Assembly: GCA_947581865.1 (NCBI GenBank) | Contig: CANPWA010000002.1 | Span: forward strand, 152,095 to 216,094 | Length of the DNA stretch: 64,000 bases | Direction of reading: 5' to 3' | From: an uncultured Acetatifactor sp. | GTDB lineage: Bacteria; Bacillota; Clostridia; Lachnospirales; Lachnospiraceae | Shown: piece after piece, positions 35,709-44,737 of the stretch | How the letters are laid out: each line of letters opens with the position of its first letter | Numbering within the stretch: the stretch's first letter is position 1 | The notes under the pieces: generated by a model | What the model saw: the letters and a program-made list of their open reading frames with translations, nothing else | The model's database searches: none | What the model was told of the DNA's origin: nothing | Made by a program: the position numbers and the translations under genes

Positions 35709-36776
35709 ATGAATACACAGAAGAACAGAGATTTATATCCGGATATTGTGAAGGGAATAGCCGTGATATTGATGGTAGTGGGGCATAATATCCAATATGG
35801 CGCCGGTCAGGGGGGGTATAATTCCGATTTCCTGTTTTATGAAAACCCAATATTCAAATGGATCTACAGTTTTCATATGCCTCTGTTTATGTTGATCAGC
35901 GGCTATTTTCTAGGAGTTTCCACAGAACACAAGAGTTGTGTCAGCATAATAAAAAACAGGATAGGTACCATATTGATTCCTATCCTCAGCTGGTCTCTTT
36001 TAAGGTTTGCATTGACGGTTTTGCGTGAATTAAAAACGCATACCTTTACCCTTGTATCTCTGCTGGAATTCTTTGACACTTTGATATACTTTTTGTGGTT
36101 TTTATGGGCAGTCCTGGTCTGTACGGCTATTGTACTGGTTGTAAGAGCATTTTTTGGTGATCACCTGATCGTATATATCATGATTGTTCTTTTTTCTCTG
36201 TTTTGTCCGGATAAGTATAATTTTGAGTATTATGCCTTTATGTTTCCTTATTTTTGTGTGGGGTATCTGTGGGAAAAAAGAAAGTTCTTTTCCCGGTTAC
36301 GCATACAAAATAATCGAAACGGAAGGCTGCTTTGGGGCTGTTTGGTGATCGGACATACAATAGGGATACTGTTTTATCGGACGGATTATTATATCTATAC
36401 GACGGGAACTTTTCTTTTTAAAAATAATCTATGGATTCAGTTGGGGATTGATCTGTATAGATGGCTGACTGGCTTTCTAGGTTCAGGGGCTGTGTTGTTG
36501 GGAGTATATCTGGCAATGCCCTTGGTGGAAAAATGGCAGAGGTATTTGTATAAAGCATCTGATTTTTTACGGTTTCTTGCGATGAATTCCATGGGAATCT
36601 ATATTGTGGATGCCTTCCTGAACAGATATATTCTTTTGAAGGTGACTGCTGATATTAAAATCAGTGTATTTGTAATCGTAGTGGAGACCATAGTGGTTTT
36701 AGCGATCATATGGGGAGTTATAAAGATTTTACAGAGGAATAATCTTTTGAACAAGCTGTTTTTGGGAGGCAGGTAA
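35709..36776 (+). CDS. Acyltransferase family 3 (OafA-like) membrane protein
   Basis: The 355-residue protein has about ten membrane helices. It opens with DLYPDIVKGIAVILMVVGHNIQYG, whose His-Asn is the family's active-site region, and has IYSFHMPLFMLISGYFLG next. Such proteins O-acetylate or succinylate surface sugars. The ATG at 35709 has AGGAG 8 bases upstream; a GTG at 35703 is the alternative. With the hexapeptide enzyme it makes two predicted acylation activities in the locus. Confidence 0.88.
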   Translation: MNTQKNRDLYPDIVKGIAVILMVVGHNIQYGAGQGGYNSDFLFYENPIFKWIYSFHMPLFMLISGYFLGVSTEHKSCVSIIKNRIGTILIPILSWSLLRFALTVLRELKTHTFTLVSLLEFFDTLIYFLWFLWAVLVCTAIVLVVRAFFGDHLIVYIMIVLFSLFCPDKYNFEYYAFMFPYFCVGYLWEKRKFFSRLRIQNNRNGRLLWGCLVIGHTIGILFYRTDYYIYTTGTFLFKNNLWIQLGIDLYRWLTGFLGSGAVLLGVYLAMPLVEKWQRYLYKASDFLRFLAMNSMGIYIVDAFLNRYILLKVTADIKISVFVIVVETIVVLAIIWGVIKILQRNNLLNKLFLGGR

Positions 36777-36832
36777 AGAGACTGCCCATGAAATATATAA
36801 TGGAAAAATAGTTTATTTTTAGGAGATGCGGT

Positions 36833-37708
36833 ATGAAGATAGTGAAATTGCAGGGGGGATTAGGAAATCAGATGTTTCAGTATGGGTTCGCGAAACTTCT
36901 TTCCCTTCGAACAGGCGAAGAGGTAAAACTGGACTTGTCTGCATATCAGGGACAGTCGGGAAATGATGCCCTGAGACCATGGATACAAAAATTTCAATTG
37001 TCTCTGCCACTGGCAACCGAAAAAGATATCCGAAGCGTATGCAGATTTAGGCATGATACAAGCGCTTCCAGGAAGATCTATATGGGGAAGATCCGTGCGG
37101 AGATGTGGCTCAATAAGCGATACTGCCGCCCAAAGGACTGCGCCTATATTTCTATCGAACAGCTGATTTCCTACGATTATTTTGATGGTTACTGGCAGTC
37201 GTGGAGGTATGTGGATGAGGTGTATGATATCTTGAGACGAGAGTTTATCCCCAATTATGAATTGCATGAATCCACAAGAGAACTGTTAAAAGAAATACAG
37301 AGTCAAAATTCTGTGTTCATAGGGGTACGGCGTGGAGACTATGTTAAGCTGCAAGAAACGTATGGTTCCTTTGGACAGGAATACTATGGACCGGCTATGG
37401 ATTATATAGATGAGCGGGTTGCCAATCCGGTTTATTATGTTTTTTCAAATGATATTGACTGGGTAAAACAAAATCTCTCTTTTGGGGATAGAACAGTTAT
37501 TTTTCGGGAAAAGGAGAAAATTATCAACGATTTTGAAGATTTGATCTTGATGATGAACTGCAGACATTCCATTATGGTCAACAGTACATACCACTGGTGG
37601 GGAAGCCGGATGAACTATGGGGAGAATAAGATTGTCGTAGCACCAAAGACATGGTTTTTTAATGGTCGTCCAATTGATATCATTCCTCCTGAATGGGTAA
37701 CATTATAA
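36833..37708 (+). CDS. Glycosyltransferase family 11 (alpha-1,2-fucosyltransferase-like)
   Basis: The 291-residue protein has the GT11 marks: VKLQGGLGNQMFQYGFAKLL, the GDP-sugar motif GVRRGDYVKLQ (HxRRxD-like), FSNDIDWVKQ, and SIMVNSTYHWWGSRMN. Members transfer fucose from GDP-fucose in alpha-1,2 linkage. No GDP-fucose synthesis gene is in the window, so the donor must be made elsewhere or differ. A ribosome site (AGGAGATGCGGT) precedes the ATG. Confidence 0.9.
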   Translation: MKIVKLQGGLGNQMFQYGFAKLLSLRTGEEVKLDLSAYQGQSGNDALRPWIQKFQLSLPLATEKDIRSVCRFRHDTSASRKIYMGKIRAEMWLNKRYCRPKDCAYISIEQLISYDYFDGYWQSWRYVDEVYDILRREFIPNYELHESTRELLKEIQSQNSVFIGVRRGDYVKLQETYGSFGQEYYGPAMDYIDERVANPVYYVFSNDIDWVKQNLSFGDRTVIFREKEKIINDFEDLILMMNCRHSIMVNSTYHWWGSRMNYGENKIVVAPKTWFFNGRPIDIIPPEWVTL

Positions 37709-37763
37709 TCCTGTTTAAAAAATAGAAGCGGATGAATTTATAATTTAATTTTGAGGTCATATC

Positions 37764-38573
37764 ATGAAAGAGAATGTGAGAGAACTGCAAAATGTTATTT
37801 TAATCGCAGCGGATGAAGTTATTCGTATTTGTGACAAATATAATATACCTTATTTTATATCGGATGGAACCCTGTTGGGAGCCGTGAGGCATAACGGGTT
37901 TATTCCATGGGACGATGATTTTGATTTTGCGATGAAGAGGTCAGATTATGAGCATTTTTGCCGTGTATGTCCGTCAGAGATCGATCCGGAAAAATTTATT
38001 CTGCAGACGGATGTTTTGGAGGAACATTACGCGCTTTCTTTTGCAAAACTTCGTTTGCGCAGAACCAGACTGGAGGAAAAGTTTTCGGAAGGAGTGGATA
38101 TAAGTCAGGGTATATTTGTAGACGTTTTTCCGATGGACAATCTTCCGGACAATCTGTTCATCAGAAAAATATTTATGGGGATGTCTCATGTCATAAAGAA
38201 TCTAGTGTGGGTCAAGTGCGGATATGGCGTATATACGCATGGAAACAGGCTCAGTTATAAGCTCTGTAAATTTGCCGGGCATTTTGTCCCGCTTGGGGTA
38301 TTAAAGAAGATGCGGTATTCGCTGATCACAAGGTATAATACACAATTGACCAGGGACTGTTTTAACTCAGATTATCCGGAGGAAATTATACAAAATAGTT
38401 TTTTTAACGAAAGAAGCATTTATAAATTTGAAGGGAGAGAAATGTACAGTTTTCGACATGCAGATCTGTATTTGACGGCAGTTTATGGAGATTATATGAC
38501 GATTCCGCCCGAAGAGGAACGCTGCTGGCATAATCAGGAATTTGACTTGGGAATATATGGTCAGGGGGAATGA
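37764..38573 (+). CDS. LicD family phosphotransferase
   Basis: The 269-residue protein opens with the LicD pattern YFISDGTLLGAVRHNGFIPWDDDFDFAMKRSDYEHF, whose aspartates bind metal. It continues with IFVDVFPMDNLPDN and a His-rich end. LicD proteins attach phosphocholine or other phosphorylated groups to surface sugars. No choline kinase, uptake or cytidylyltransferase gene is seen nearby, so the transferred group is uncertain. This is the last gene of the exopolysaccharide cluster. Confidence 0.9.
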   Translation: MKENVRELQNVILIAADEVIRICDKYNIPYFISDGTLLGAVRHNGFIPWDDDFDFAMKRSDYEHFCRVCPSEIDPEKFILQTDVLEEHYALSFAKLRLRRTRLEEKFSEGVDISQGIFVDVFPMDNLPDNLFIRKIFMGMSHVIKNLVWVKCGYGVYTHGNRLSYKLCKFAGHFVPLGVLKKMRYSLITRYNTQLTRDCFNSDYPEEIIQNSFFNERSIYKFEGREMYSFRHADLYLTAVYGDYMTIPPEEERCWHNQEFDLGIYGQGE

Positions 38574-38854
38574 GGTTTCATCCATGTCAGGAACGAGACG
38601 CTTCCTAATCACAATCATAGTGGGGTATAGAGCATATCATGGGTTTGGATAACAATGCGGGATTTGAGGAAGAAAACGAGTAGTTCAAGGAAATGAAGTT
38701 CATATTCTGTGGGAAGCGCACTCCTGTCTGCTGTAAAGGGGAAGGGCTGGTCTGTGCAGCAACCTATGTAATATCCTACTAGCCATACGCTCATAAATGT
38801 GGTATTATAAGGATGAATTTTGACAACGGATTTATGGGATGGCGGAGGTAAAAT
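38574..38854 (+). other. Intergenic region between the exopolysaccharide locus and the giant surface protein
   Basis: About 280 bases without a supportable gene. Two tiny frames (at 38584 and 38639, 22 and 14 codons) lack ribosome sites. A TATTATAA near 38802 could be the -10 of the next gene, but no good -35 is visible. No terminator with a T-run was found after LicD. Confidence 0.5.
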
Positions 38855-41800
38855 ATGTCAATAAAAAAATGGCTGGCTGGGATACTGACAATAGGGATGT
38901 TCATGCAGTCGCTGCCGGTTTCGGCTCTGGCGGCGCCGCAGGAGGAGCCCGGGTTTGGTGGATCTGCTGTGGAGGAGTCTCAGCTTCTGAGCGTCGATGT
39001 GAGTGACGGCATATATCAGCAGGGTGCCTTTGGCGTGCTGGCGCAGGAGGATGAAAGGGAACTTTTCACCGGGGAGGCGGAAGCTGTCTCAGAGGATTCC
39101 CTGAAAGCGGCGGAACTGTACTGTTATCAGCAGCTTTCCATGAGAGCGGAGACCATTGACGTATCGGAATATGGCATTCCCCGCGAGAAGATCGGGAAGG
39201 TTTTCAGCGGGACGCTTAACGATCACCCGGACTTATATTTTGTGGAGGGCGGTTTCTCCTATCTGCCGGACGGCGATACCGTTAGGCTCATTTATCCGCG
39301 GTATATGGACGGATTGGATGACAACGCATTCCAAACCGGGCTCAATGAGGCGCTTTCGGCAGTGGAAACGGATATGAGCGATCTGGAGAAAGCTGTTGCG
39401 CTGCACGATTATCTTGTCATCAATTGTGAATATGACTATGAAAATTATCTGGCAAAGACAATTCCCACCAATTCCTATTCCGCTTATGGCGTTTTGGTTG
39501 AACGGAAGGCGGTGTGTCAGGGCTATGCACTGACCTACAAATTGCTGCTCAACAAGGTGGGGATCGAATGTTATATGGTGACCAGCAGTTCCATGAACCA
39601 CGCCTGGAATCTGATTAAGCTGGACGGACAGTTTTATCAGGTGGATGTCACCTGGGATGATCCTGTCTGGGATCGTGTAGGGCGTGTGGTACATAACTAT
39701 ATGTTCTGCAGCGATGAAGCCTTTCAGGAACATTCCGGCTGGCAGGTGACGGACGGAAGTGACGTGGTCTCCTACACGGCGGATGATGCCGCTTATGACA
39801 ATGCTTTTTGGAAGACCTGCCGCTCCCCGCTGGTGCTGTCGGGAGAGGATTGTTATTTTACCGCCTATGAAAACGGGCAGGGCGTGATCAAAAAAGGCGT
39901 TTTGAGCGATATCGCCGGCAATGGGACGATCATAAAAGAGATTGGTATCTGGAGACCGCTGGAGAACCCTAACGCCTATTATGCCTCGGCGTATTCAGGG
40001 CTGTTTTTGCTGAATGGCAGACTGTTTTACAATAATATGGAGTCGATCTGCAGCATTGCGCCGGACGGAAGTGATCCGCGCATCGAATTTACAGCGGATA
40101 CGACGGAGGGTTATCTTTTTGGAAGTGCGCTGTGCGGGGGAAAAGTGCTGTATGCGCTGCATCCTACGCCCGGCAGCGGGGATAAGGAGACGGTACTCAT
40201 CGCGGACATTACGGTGGAGCCGGATGGTCAGGAACCTTCAGAGACGGAGCCGACGGAACCTTCTGAGACAGAACCTTCTGAGACAGATCCTCCTGAGACC
40301 GATCCTGCCGAGCCGGAAGCTCCTAAGAACTACACGATCACTTATGTTCTGGGGGGCGGAGAAAATTCCGCTGCCAATCCTCCTTCCTACACCTCCGAGA
40401 CGGATACCATTGTCCTGCAGGAGCCTGTGAGGCAGGGGTATGTGTTTGAAGGCTGGTATGCGGATGAGGATTTCCTGGATAAGGTGACGGATATTCCCAA
40501 GGGAAGCAAAGGGGATCTCATCCTCTATGCGAAGTGGTCTAAGGAGCAGACCGCGCTGCCCGAGATTGATATGACACCGGCGGAGGGCAATGTGCTGGTG
40601 GGATTTGCAGGCGCTTATTATACGGAAAGCGCGGAGACGATTTTGGACAGACTCAACGAGATCCGTATGGAGGCATGTCAGGAGGGCGTTGCCAATCCGG
40701 CCACCGGTAAGCCGTTGACATTGGATGATTATGTGCCGTTACAGTGGTCCGCGGAGCTGGAGGCGATCGCAAGGCTGAGGGCGGCGGAGGCGACAGTCAA
40801 GCAGGCCCACGAGAGACCCAATGGAAAAAGCTGCTTTACGGCTGTCACCACGGGCAATCAGAAGTCTTATGCGGAGAATCTTGCCTGGAATTATACCGGG
40901 ATGATGCAGGGCATTGAGCAGTGGTACGATGAGAAAGATGCCTGGGTGAATCAGACCGCCGGAAAGCAGACGGGACATTATACGAGTATCATCAATCCAA
41001 AGTATAAAAGCGTGGCGGTGGCAGCTTTCCGGCTAAGCAGCGGCGGATGGTACGCCGTGGCACAGGAATTTCATTTTAATGTGCTGGATGATCGGAAAGA
41101 TCCCTCAGAAGGGGTGTGCGAGCAGCCCATTGAGGTGGTGGGAAGTCGTGTAAAGAATATCCTGTTTGCCCAGGATGCTCCAAACTGTTTTACAGAGGGT
41201 GAGGAATATACATATCCCTTGACCATGACAGTGGAATATGAGGACTATTATAACAAAACCGTGAGCCATCGTGTCTCTTATCGTGAAGGCGGACAGTGGA
41301 GCTCCTCTGACGAGTCGGTGGCGGCTGTGGACCGAACGGGGCGGGTGAGTGCCAGAGCGTCCGGCAGAGCGGTTGTCAGCATAGCCGTCGGAGATGTGAC
41401 CGCTTCCCGGGACATTTATGTCTATAATGGGGATGAGGTGCCGTTCTTTATTCAGAAGCCGTCCAGGACGACATATAAGGTCGGTGAAAAGATAGACCTT
41501 GCCGGGGCGACGGTGAGCTATCTGTCGGAGAACAGATTTGTGACGAAGCCCATGACAGCAGCCATGCTCAGCGGGTTTGACTCCGCAAAGCCGGGAATCA
41601 GCACGGTATCCGTAAGCTGCAATGGGTTTACGGATACCTTTGACACGCTGATCGTGGCAGTGCCGGAGCCGGAAGCTTTGTATGGACAGAAACTCAGCGA
41701 GACGGCGCTTCCGGATAACGACTATGGGACGTATACCTGGAAGGACGGATCCCTGGTGCTGGACAAAGTGGGGAGACAGGTTTTTGAGGCGGTATTTACG

Positions 41801-44503
41801 CCCAAGGATACGGAGTCGTTTCAGGAGCTGGAACTGGAGATCCCGGTGAGTGTGAAGCTGGTTCTGGACCGGGAGGCAGAAGTTTATTTGAACGATGATG
41901 CCTTTGTATATGACGGGACATGGCAAAAACCGAAGGTTATCGTGTCGGCTGGGGATCATGTGCTGACGGAACAGACGGATTACACGGTGAGTTACCGGGA
42001 CAACAGGGAAGCGGGAACCGCCGTGGTGACGGTGACGGGGATCAATGATTATAAAGGCAGTGTGGAAAAATCTTTTGAGATCCTGCCCGCGGAGCTGACG
42101 ATCCGGGCCAGGGATATGAAGCTTTTGGTGGGGGCAGAGCTCCCGGATGTATCCTGGTATGAGTATGAAGTTTTGGGGCTTGCCGCGGGGGATGAGCTGA
42201 AGACCGCTCCGCTGTTGGAATGCGGCATCACCGGCACTTTGGAGGCGGGAAAGTATGACATTATCCCTTCCGGGGCAGATGCGGGGCCGAATTACACGAT
42301 AACCTATGTGAACGGTGTGCTGACTGTGGCGGAGGAGTATGTGACCGGCACGGTTACTTTTGATGTGCAGGGGCATGGAACCGCCCCGGCGGATATGGTC
42401 GGAGTCAGAGTGGGGGCTACCATCACAAGACCGGAGGACCCCGGTGAGGAGGGATACCGGTTCGCAGGCTGGTACAAAGATCCGGAATGCACGCAGATGT
42501 GGGATTTCGAGACGGACATTGTGCAGTCAGATATCACGCTGTATGCGAAGTGGCTTAGGGAAAGCGCGACGGATGTTTTTGCCTTTCAGGAGATCGGAGA
42601 TGTAGTCTATACCGGAAAGGCATGTAAACCGACTGTGAGCGTGTATGACGGACAGACGCTGCTAAAGGTAAACAAGGATTATAAGATCAAATATTTCAAC
42701 AATACGAATGTCAACAAGAACGGCGTGCATAAGAGCGGGAACGGGGCAGGAGAGTACTTTAATGACCAGCTGCCGTATGTGCAGATCACCGGTATTGGCA
42801 ATTACGAAGACGAGGTGAAGGTCAACTTCAATATTCTTCCCAAGCCCATTGGGGATGGCACCGGTCAGCCGGCAGATAAAATGACCCTGAAAGTTTCCGA
42901 GCAGCTTGTGACGGCGGCAAAAGCACAGAAGCCTTTTTCTTCCATCAAATATACGAAGGCAATGAAAAAGGATACGGACTACCGCCTGGAGCTGACTGCG
43001 CTGAATGCCGCCGACAAGGAGGGCAGGGGTGTCTTAAAGGGGACGGTGTTGGAAAATGCCGCTGTTCCTGCCGGATATTCGGGGACGTTTTTGCTGACGG
43101 TGAGCGGTATGGGTAATTATGAGGGGAGTATCGTAAAAACCATACAGGTGACGGATAAAGCCCATTTGATCAAAAATGTGACGATTACCCTTGGTAAAAA
43201 TCTGAAGAATGTTGAGTTTGCCGGGAAGGCAGTGGAGCTGACCCCGTCGGAGACTGCCGGCGCGGACACCTTTATCGTCAGATACGGCAGCAATATCCTG
43301 CGTTACAACACGGATTATAAGGTGAGCTACCGCAACAATGATAAGGTGGGAAAGGCAGAGCTTATCGTTACCGGAATGGGGGATTACAGAGGCAGTAAGT
43401 CGGTGACGTTCAACATCAAGGGGAAAGCGTTTTCGGCCAGGACGATCCGTGTGGAAGGGCTGGAAGACCGGGTATATACCGGAAAAGAGCAGACGCAGAG
43501 CCAGGCGGTTCTGACATATGGCGCGGGCACGGCAGACGAGCGGAGGCTGGAATATGGGAAGGACTATACCATCCGGTATAGTAAGGACATCATCAATAAA
43601 GGGACTGTTTCCGTGACCTTTGTGGGCGCTGAGGAGGCAGGATTCAGCGGCAGTGTTAAAAAGACCTTTCGGATCAAGCCCGCGCCGATCACGGATACCG
43701 ACCAATCGGATGGGATGAGTCATATCACTGTGGGCTACAGCAGGGAAGGGGCAAAGCCCGTGGAGCAGATCCAGTTGAAAAACCGGGAGGGAATGATTCT
43801 GCAAAACGGCAGAGATTATACCCTTCGTTATGCCAACTACAAGGCGGTGGCGGCAGCAGGGGACGAAAAGCCTCCTACCGTCATAATAAAGGGCAAGGGA
43901 AATTACACCGGAGAGTTTAAGGTGTTCTATACCATTATCCGGGGCGGGCTTGATGCGGAAAAGATCAGTGTCCGTACCACTCCCGTGCAGTATCAGGCAA
44001 ACAAGGCGGACGCTTATGCCTACCGTCCGGCAGTCAAGGTGCTGGATGGAAAGTCTGCGCTGAAGGCGGGGAAGGACTATGTGATCACTTATGTGAACAA
44101 CACCCAGGCAGATTACAGGGCATATATGGAAAAACTTGCCGGGGGAACTGCCGGGGAGAGTGATATGCCCCGCGCTGTGATCACGGCAAAGGAGGGAAGC
44201 AGTTACCGGCTGGAGGAGCCGATCGTGGTCCCGCTTCCCATTTACCAGAACAAGCTGACCAGATCCACCCTCACGGTGGAGGTTGGAGAGGCGGTCTACG
44301 ACGGCGCCCAGCTCAGACCGCAGGTGACGGTATCTTATCAGGGGAAAGTGCTTTCCGAAGGGGAGGACTATGTGCTGACCTATGGAACCAATGTGAAAGC
44401 CGGAAAGAACCAGGGCAGTGTCAAGATCAGCGGTGCGGCTCCGTATTATGGCGGGGATGTCACTGTGAAATTCAATATCGGGAAACGCGAACTCACTTAT
44501 TGA
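38855..44503 (+). CDS. Giant secreted protein: transglutaminase-like, CAP and InlB-type repeat domains
   Basis: The 1882-residue protein has a signal peptide (residues 1-27, ending PVSALAA). A transglutaminase-like domain follows (about 170-275) with a complete predicted triad: Cys221 (AVCQGYALTY), His249 (NHAWNLI) and Asp264 (VDVTWDD). Then come a non-catalytic region, a Glu/Pro/Ser/Thr linker (about 455-485), an InlB/Listeria-type repeat (about 490-565, GWYAD...LYAKWS), and a CAP/SCP domain (about 590-745, with AHERPNGKSCF and AENLAWN). Next are Ig-like units, a second InlB-type repeat (about 1165-1232), and several YTGKA/YNTDYKVSYRNN-type repeats to the end. No sortase motif or membrane anchor is visible. 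GGAGG precedes the ATG. Confidence 0.9.
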   Translation: MSIKKWLAGILTIGMFMQSLPVSALAAPQEEPGFGGSAVEESQLLSVDVSDGIYQQGAFGVLAQEDERELFTGEAEAVSEDSLKAAELYCYQQLSMRAETIDVSEYGIPREKIGKVFSGTLNDHPDLYFVEGGFSYLPDGDTVRLIYPRYMDGLDDNAFQTGLNEALSAVETDMSDLEKAVALHDYLVINCEYDYENYLAKTIPTNSYSAYGVLVERKAVCQGYALTYKLLLNKVGIECYMVTSSSMNHAWNLIKLDGQFYQVDVTWDDPVWDRVGRVVHNYMFCSDEAFQEHSGWQVTDGSDVVSYTADDAAYDNAFWKTCRSPLVLSGEDCYFTAYENGQGVIKKGVLSDIAGNGTIIKEIGIWRPLENPNAYYASAYSGLFLLNGRLFYNNMESICSIAPDGSDPRIEFTADTTEGYLFGSALCGGKVLYALHPTPGSGDKETVLIADITVEPDGQEPSETEPTEPSETEPSETDPPETDPAEPEAPKNYTITYVLGGGENSAANPPSYTSETDTIVLQEPVRQGYVFEGWYADEDFLDKVTDIPKGSKGDLILYAKWSKEQTALPEIDMTPAEGNVLVGFAGAYYTESAETILDRLNEIRMEACQEGVANPATGKPLTLDDYVPLQWSAELEAIARLRAAEATVKQAHERPNGKSCFTAVTTGNQKSYAENLAWNYTGMMQGIEQWYDEKDAWVNQTAGKQTGHYTSIINPKYKSVAVAAFRLSSGGWYAVAQEFHFNVLDDRKDPSEGVCEQPIEVVGSRVKNILFAQDAPNCFTEGEEYTYPLTMTVEYEDYYNKTVSHRVSYREGGQWSSSDESVAAVDRTGRVSARASGRAVVSIAVGDVTASRDIYVYNGDEVPFFIQKPSRTTYKVGEKIDLAGATVSYLSENRFVTKPMTAAMLSGFDSAKPGISTVSVSCNGFTDTFDTLIVAVPEPEALYGQKLSETALPDNDYGTYTWKDGSLVLDKVGRQVFEAVFTPKDTESFQELELEIPVSVKLVLDREAEVYLNDDAFVYDGTWQKPKVIVSAGDHVLTEQTDYTVSYRDNREAGTAVVTVTGINDYKGSVEKSFEILPAELTIRARDMKLLVGAELPDVSWYEYEVLGLAAGDELKTAPLLECGITGTLEAGKYDIIPSGADAGPNYTITYVNGVLTVAEEYVTGTVTFDVQGHGTAPADMVGVRVGATITRPEDPGEEGYRFAGWYKDPECTQMWDFETDIVQSDITLYAKWLRESATDVFAFQEIGDVVYTGKACKPTVSVYDGQTLLKVNKDYKIKYFNNTNVNKNGVHKSGNGAGEYFNDQLPYVQITGIGNYEDEVKVNFNILPKPIGDGTGQPADKMTLKVSEQLVTAAKAQKPFSSIKYTKAMKKDTDYRLELTALNAADKEGRGVLKGTVLENAAVPAGYSGTFLLTVSGMGNYEGSIVKTIQVTDKAHLIKNVTITLGKNLKNVEFAGKAVELTPSETAGADTFIVRYGSNILRYNTDYKVSYRNNDKVGKAELIVTGMGDYRGSKSVTFNIKGKAFSARTIRVEGLEDRVYTGKEQTQSQAVLTYGAGTADERRLEYGKDYTIRYSKDIINKGTVSVTFVGAEEAGFSGSVKKTFRIKPAPITDTDQSDGMSHITVGYSREGAKPVEQIQLKNREGMILQNGRDYTLRYANYKAVAAAGDEKPPTVIIKGKGNYTGEFKVFYTIIRGGLDAEKISVRTTPVQYQANKADAYAYRPAVKVLDGKSALKAGKDYVITYVNNTQADYRAYMEKLAGGTAGESDMPRAVITAKEGSSYRLEEPIVVPLPIYQNKLTRSTLTVEVGEAVYDGAQLRPQVTVSYQGKVLSEGEDYVLTYGTNVKAGKNQGSVKISGAAPYYGGDVTVKFNIGKRELTY

Positions 44504-44504
44504 G

Positions 44505-44547
44505 TATGGATGGACCATGCCGGATATATGGATGGACCATGCCGGAT
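44505..44547 (+). repeat. Two exact 21-base direct repeats after the giant gene
   Basis: The unit beginning TATGGATGGACCATG occurs at 44505-44525 and again at 44527-44547, a 22-base period. It starts within three bases of the stop codon and does not code. Confidence 0.9.
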
Positions 44548-44592
44548 CGGAAGACGGAACCGGCTTTTGGAGGGAGATCGTTTTACCGGAGG

Positions 44593-44634
44593 AAGAGCGT
44601 GTGGAGCGGAAAAGCATATCACACGCTCTTTTTT
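44593..44634 (+). terminator. Intrinsic terminator before the fatty-acid operon
   Basis: A perfect 11-base-pair stem AAGAGCGTGTG / CACACGCTCTT encloses a 16-base loop and is followed by TTTTTTATTTT. Confidence 0.9.
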
Positions 44635-44644
44635 ATTTTCCCTA

Positions 44645-44672
44645 TTGACAAATACTTTTATAGTAGTATAAT
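44645..44672 (+). promoter_or_regulatory. fabH: Promoter of the fatty-acid synthesis operon
   Basis: TTGACA (44645-44650), a 16-base spacer and TATAAT (44667-44672) match the sigma-A consensus in both boxes. A FabT-type operator overlaps its downstream edge. Confidence 0.88.
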
Positions 44673-44704
44673 TTGAAAGACAAAGTAATTGATTTTAAAA
44701 TCAA
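44672..44704 (+). promoter_or_regulatory. FabT-like operator with two dyads
   Basis: TTTGAAAGACAAA (44672-44684) has the TTTG-N5-CAAA form of the streptococcal FabT site. Five bases on, TTGATTTTAAAATCAA (44689-44704) is a perfect 16-base palindrome that also ends in TTGA...TCAA. They begin at the last base of the -10 box, where a bound repressor would block transcription. A MarR gene of the FabT type closes the operon, so autoregulation is the natural inference. Confidence 0.7.
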
Positions 44705-44737
44705 AATATTTTAAACATAAAGTTTATGGAGTAGGGA

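Noticed and set aside
38584..38683. Two tiny frames between licD and the giant surface gene
   Set aside because: 22 and 14 codons, no ribosome site, no similarity that I recognise.
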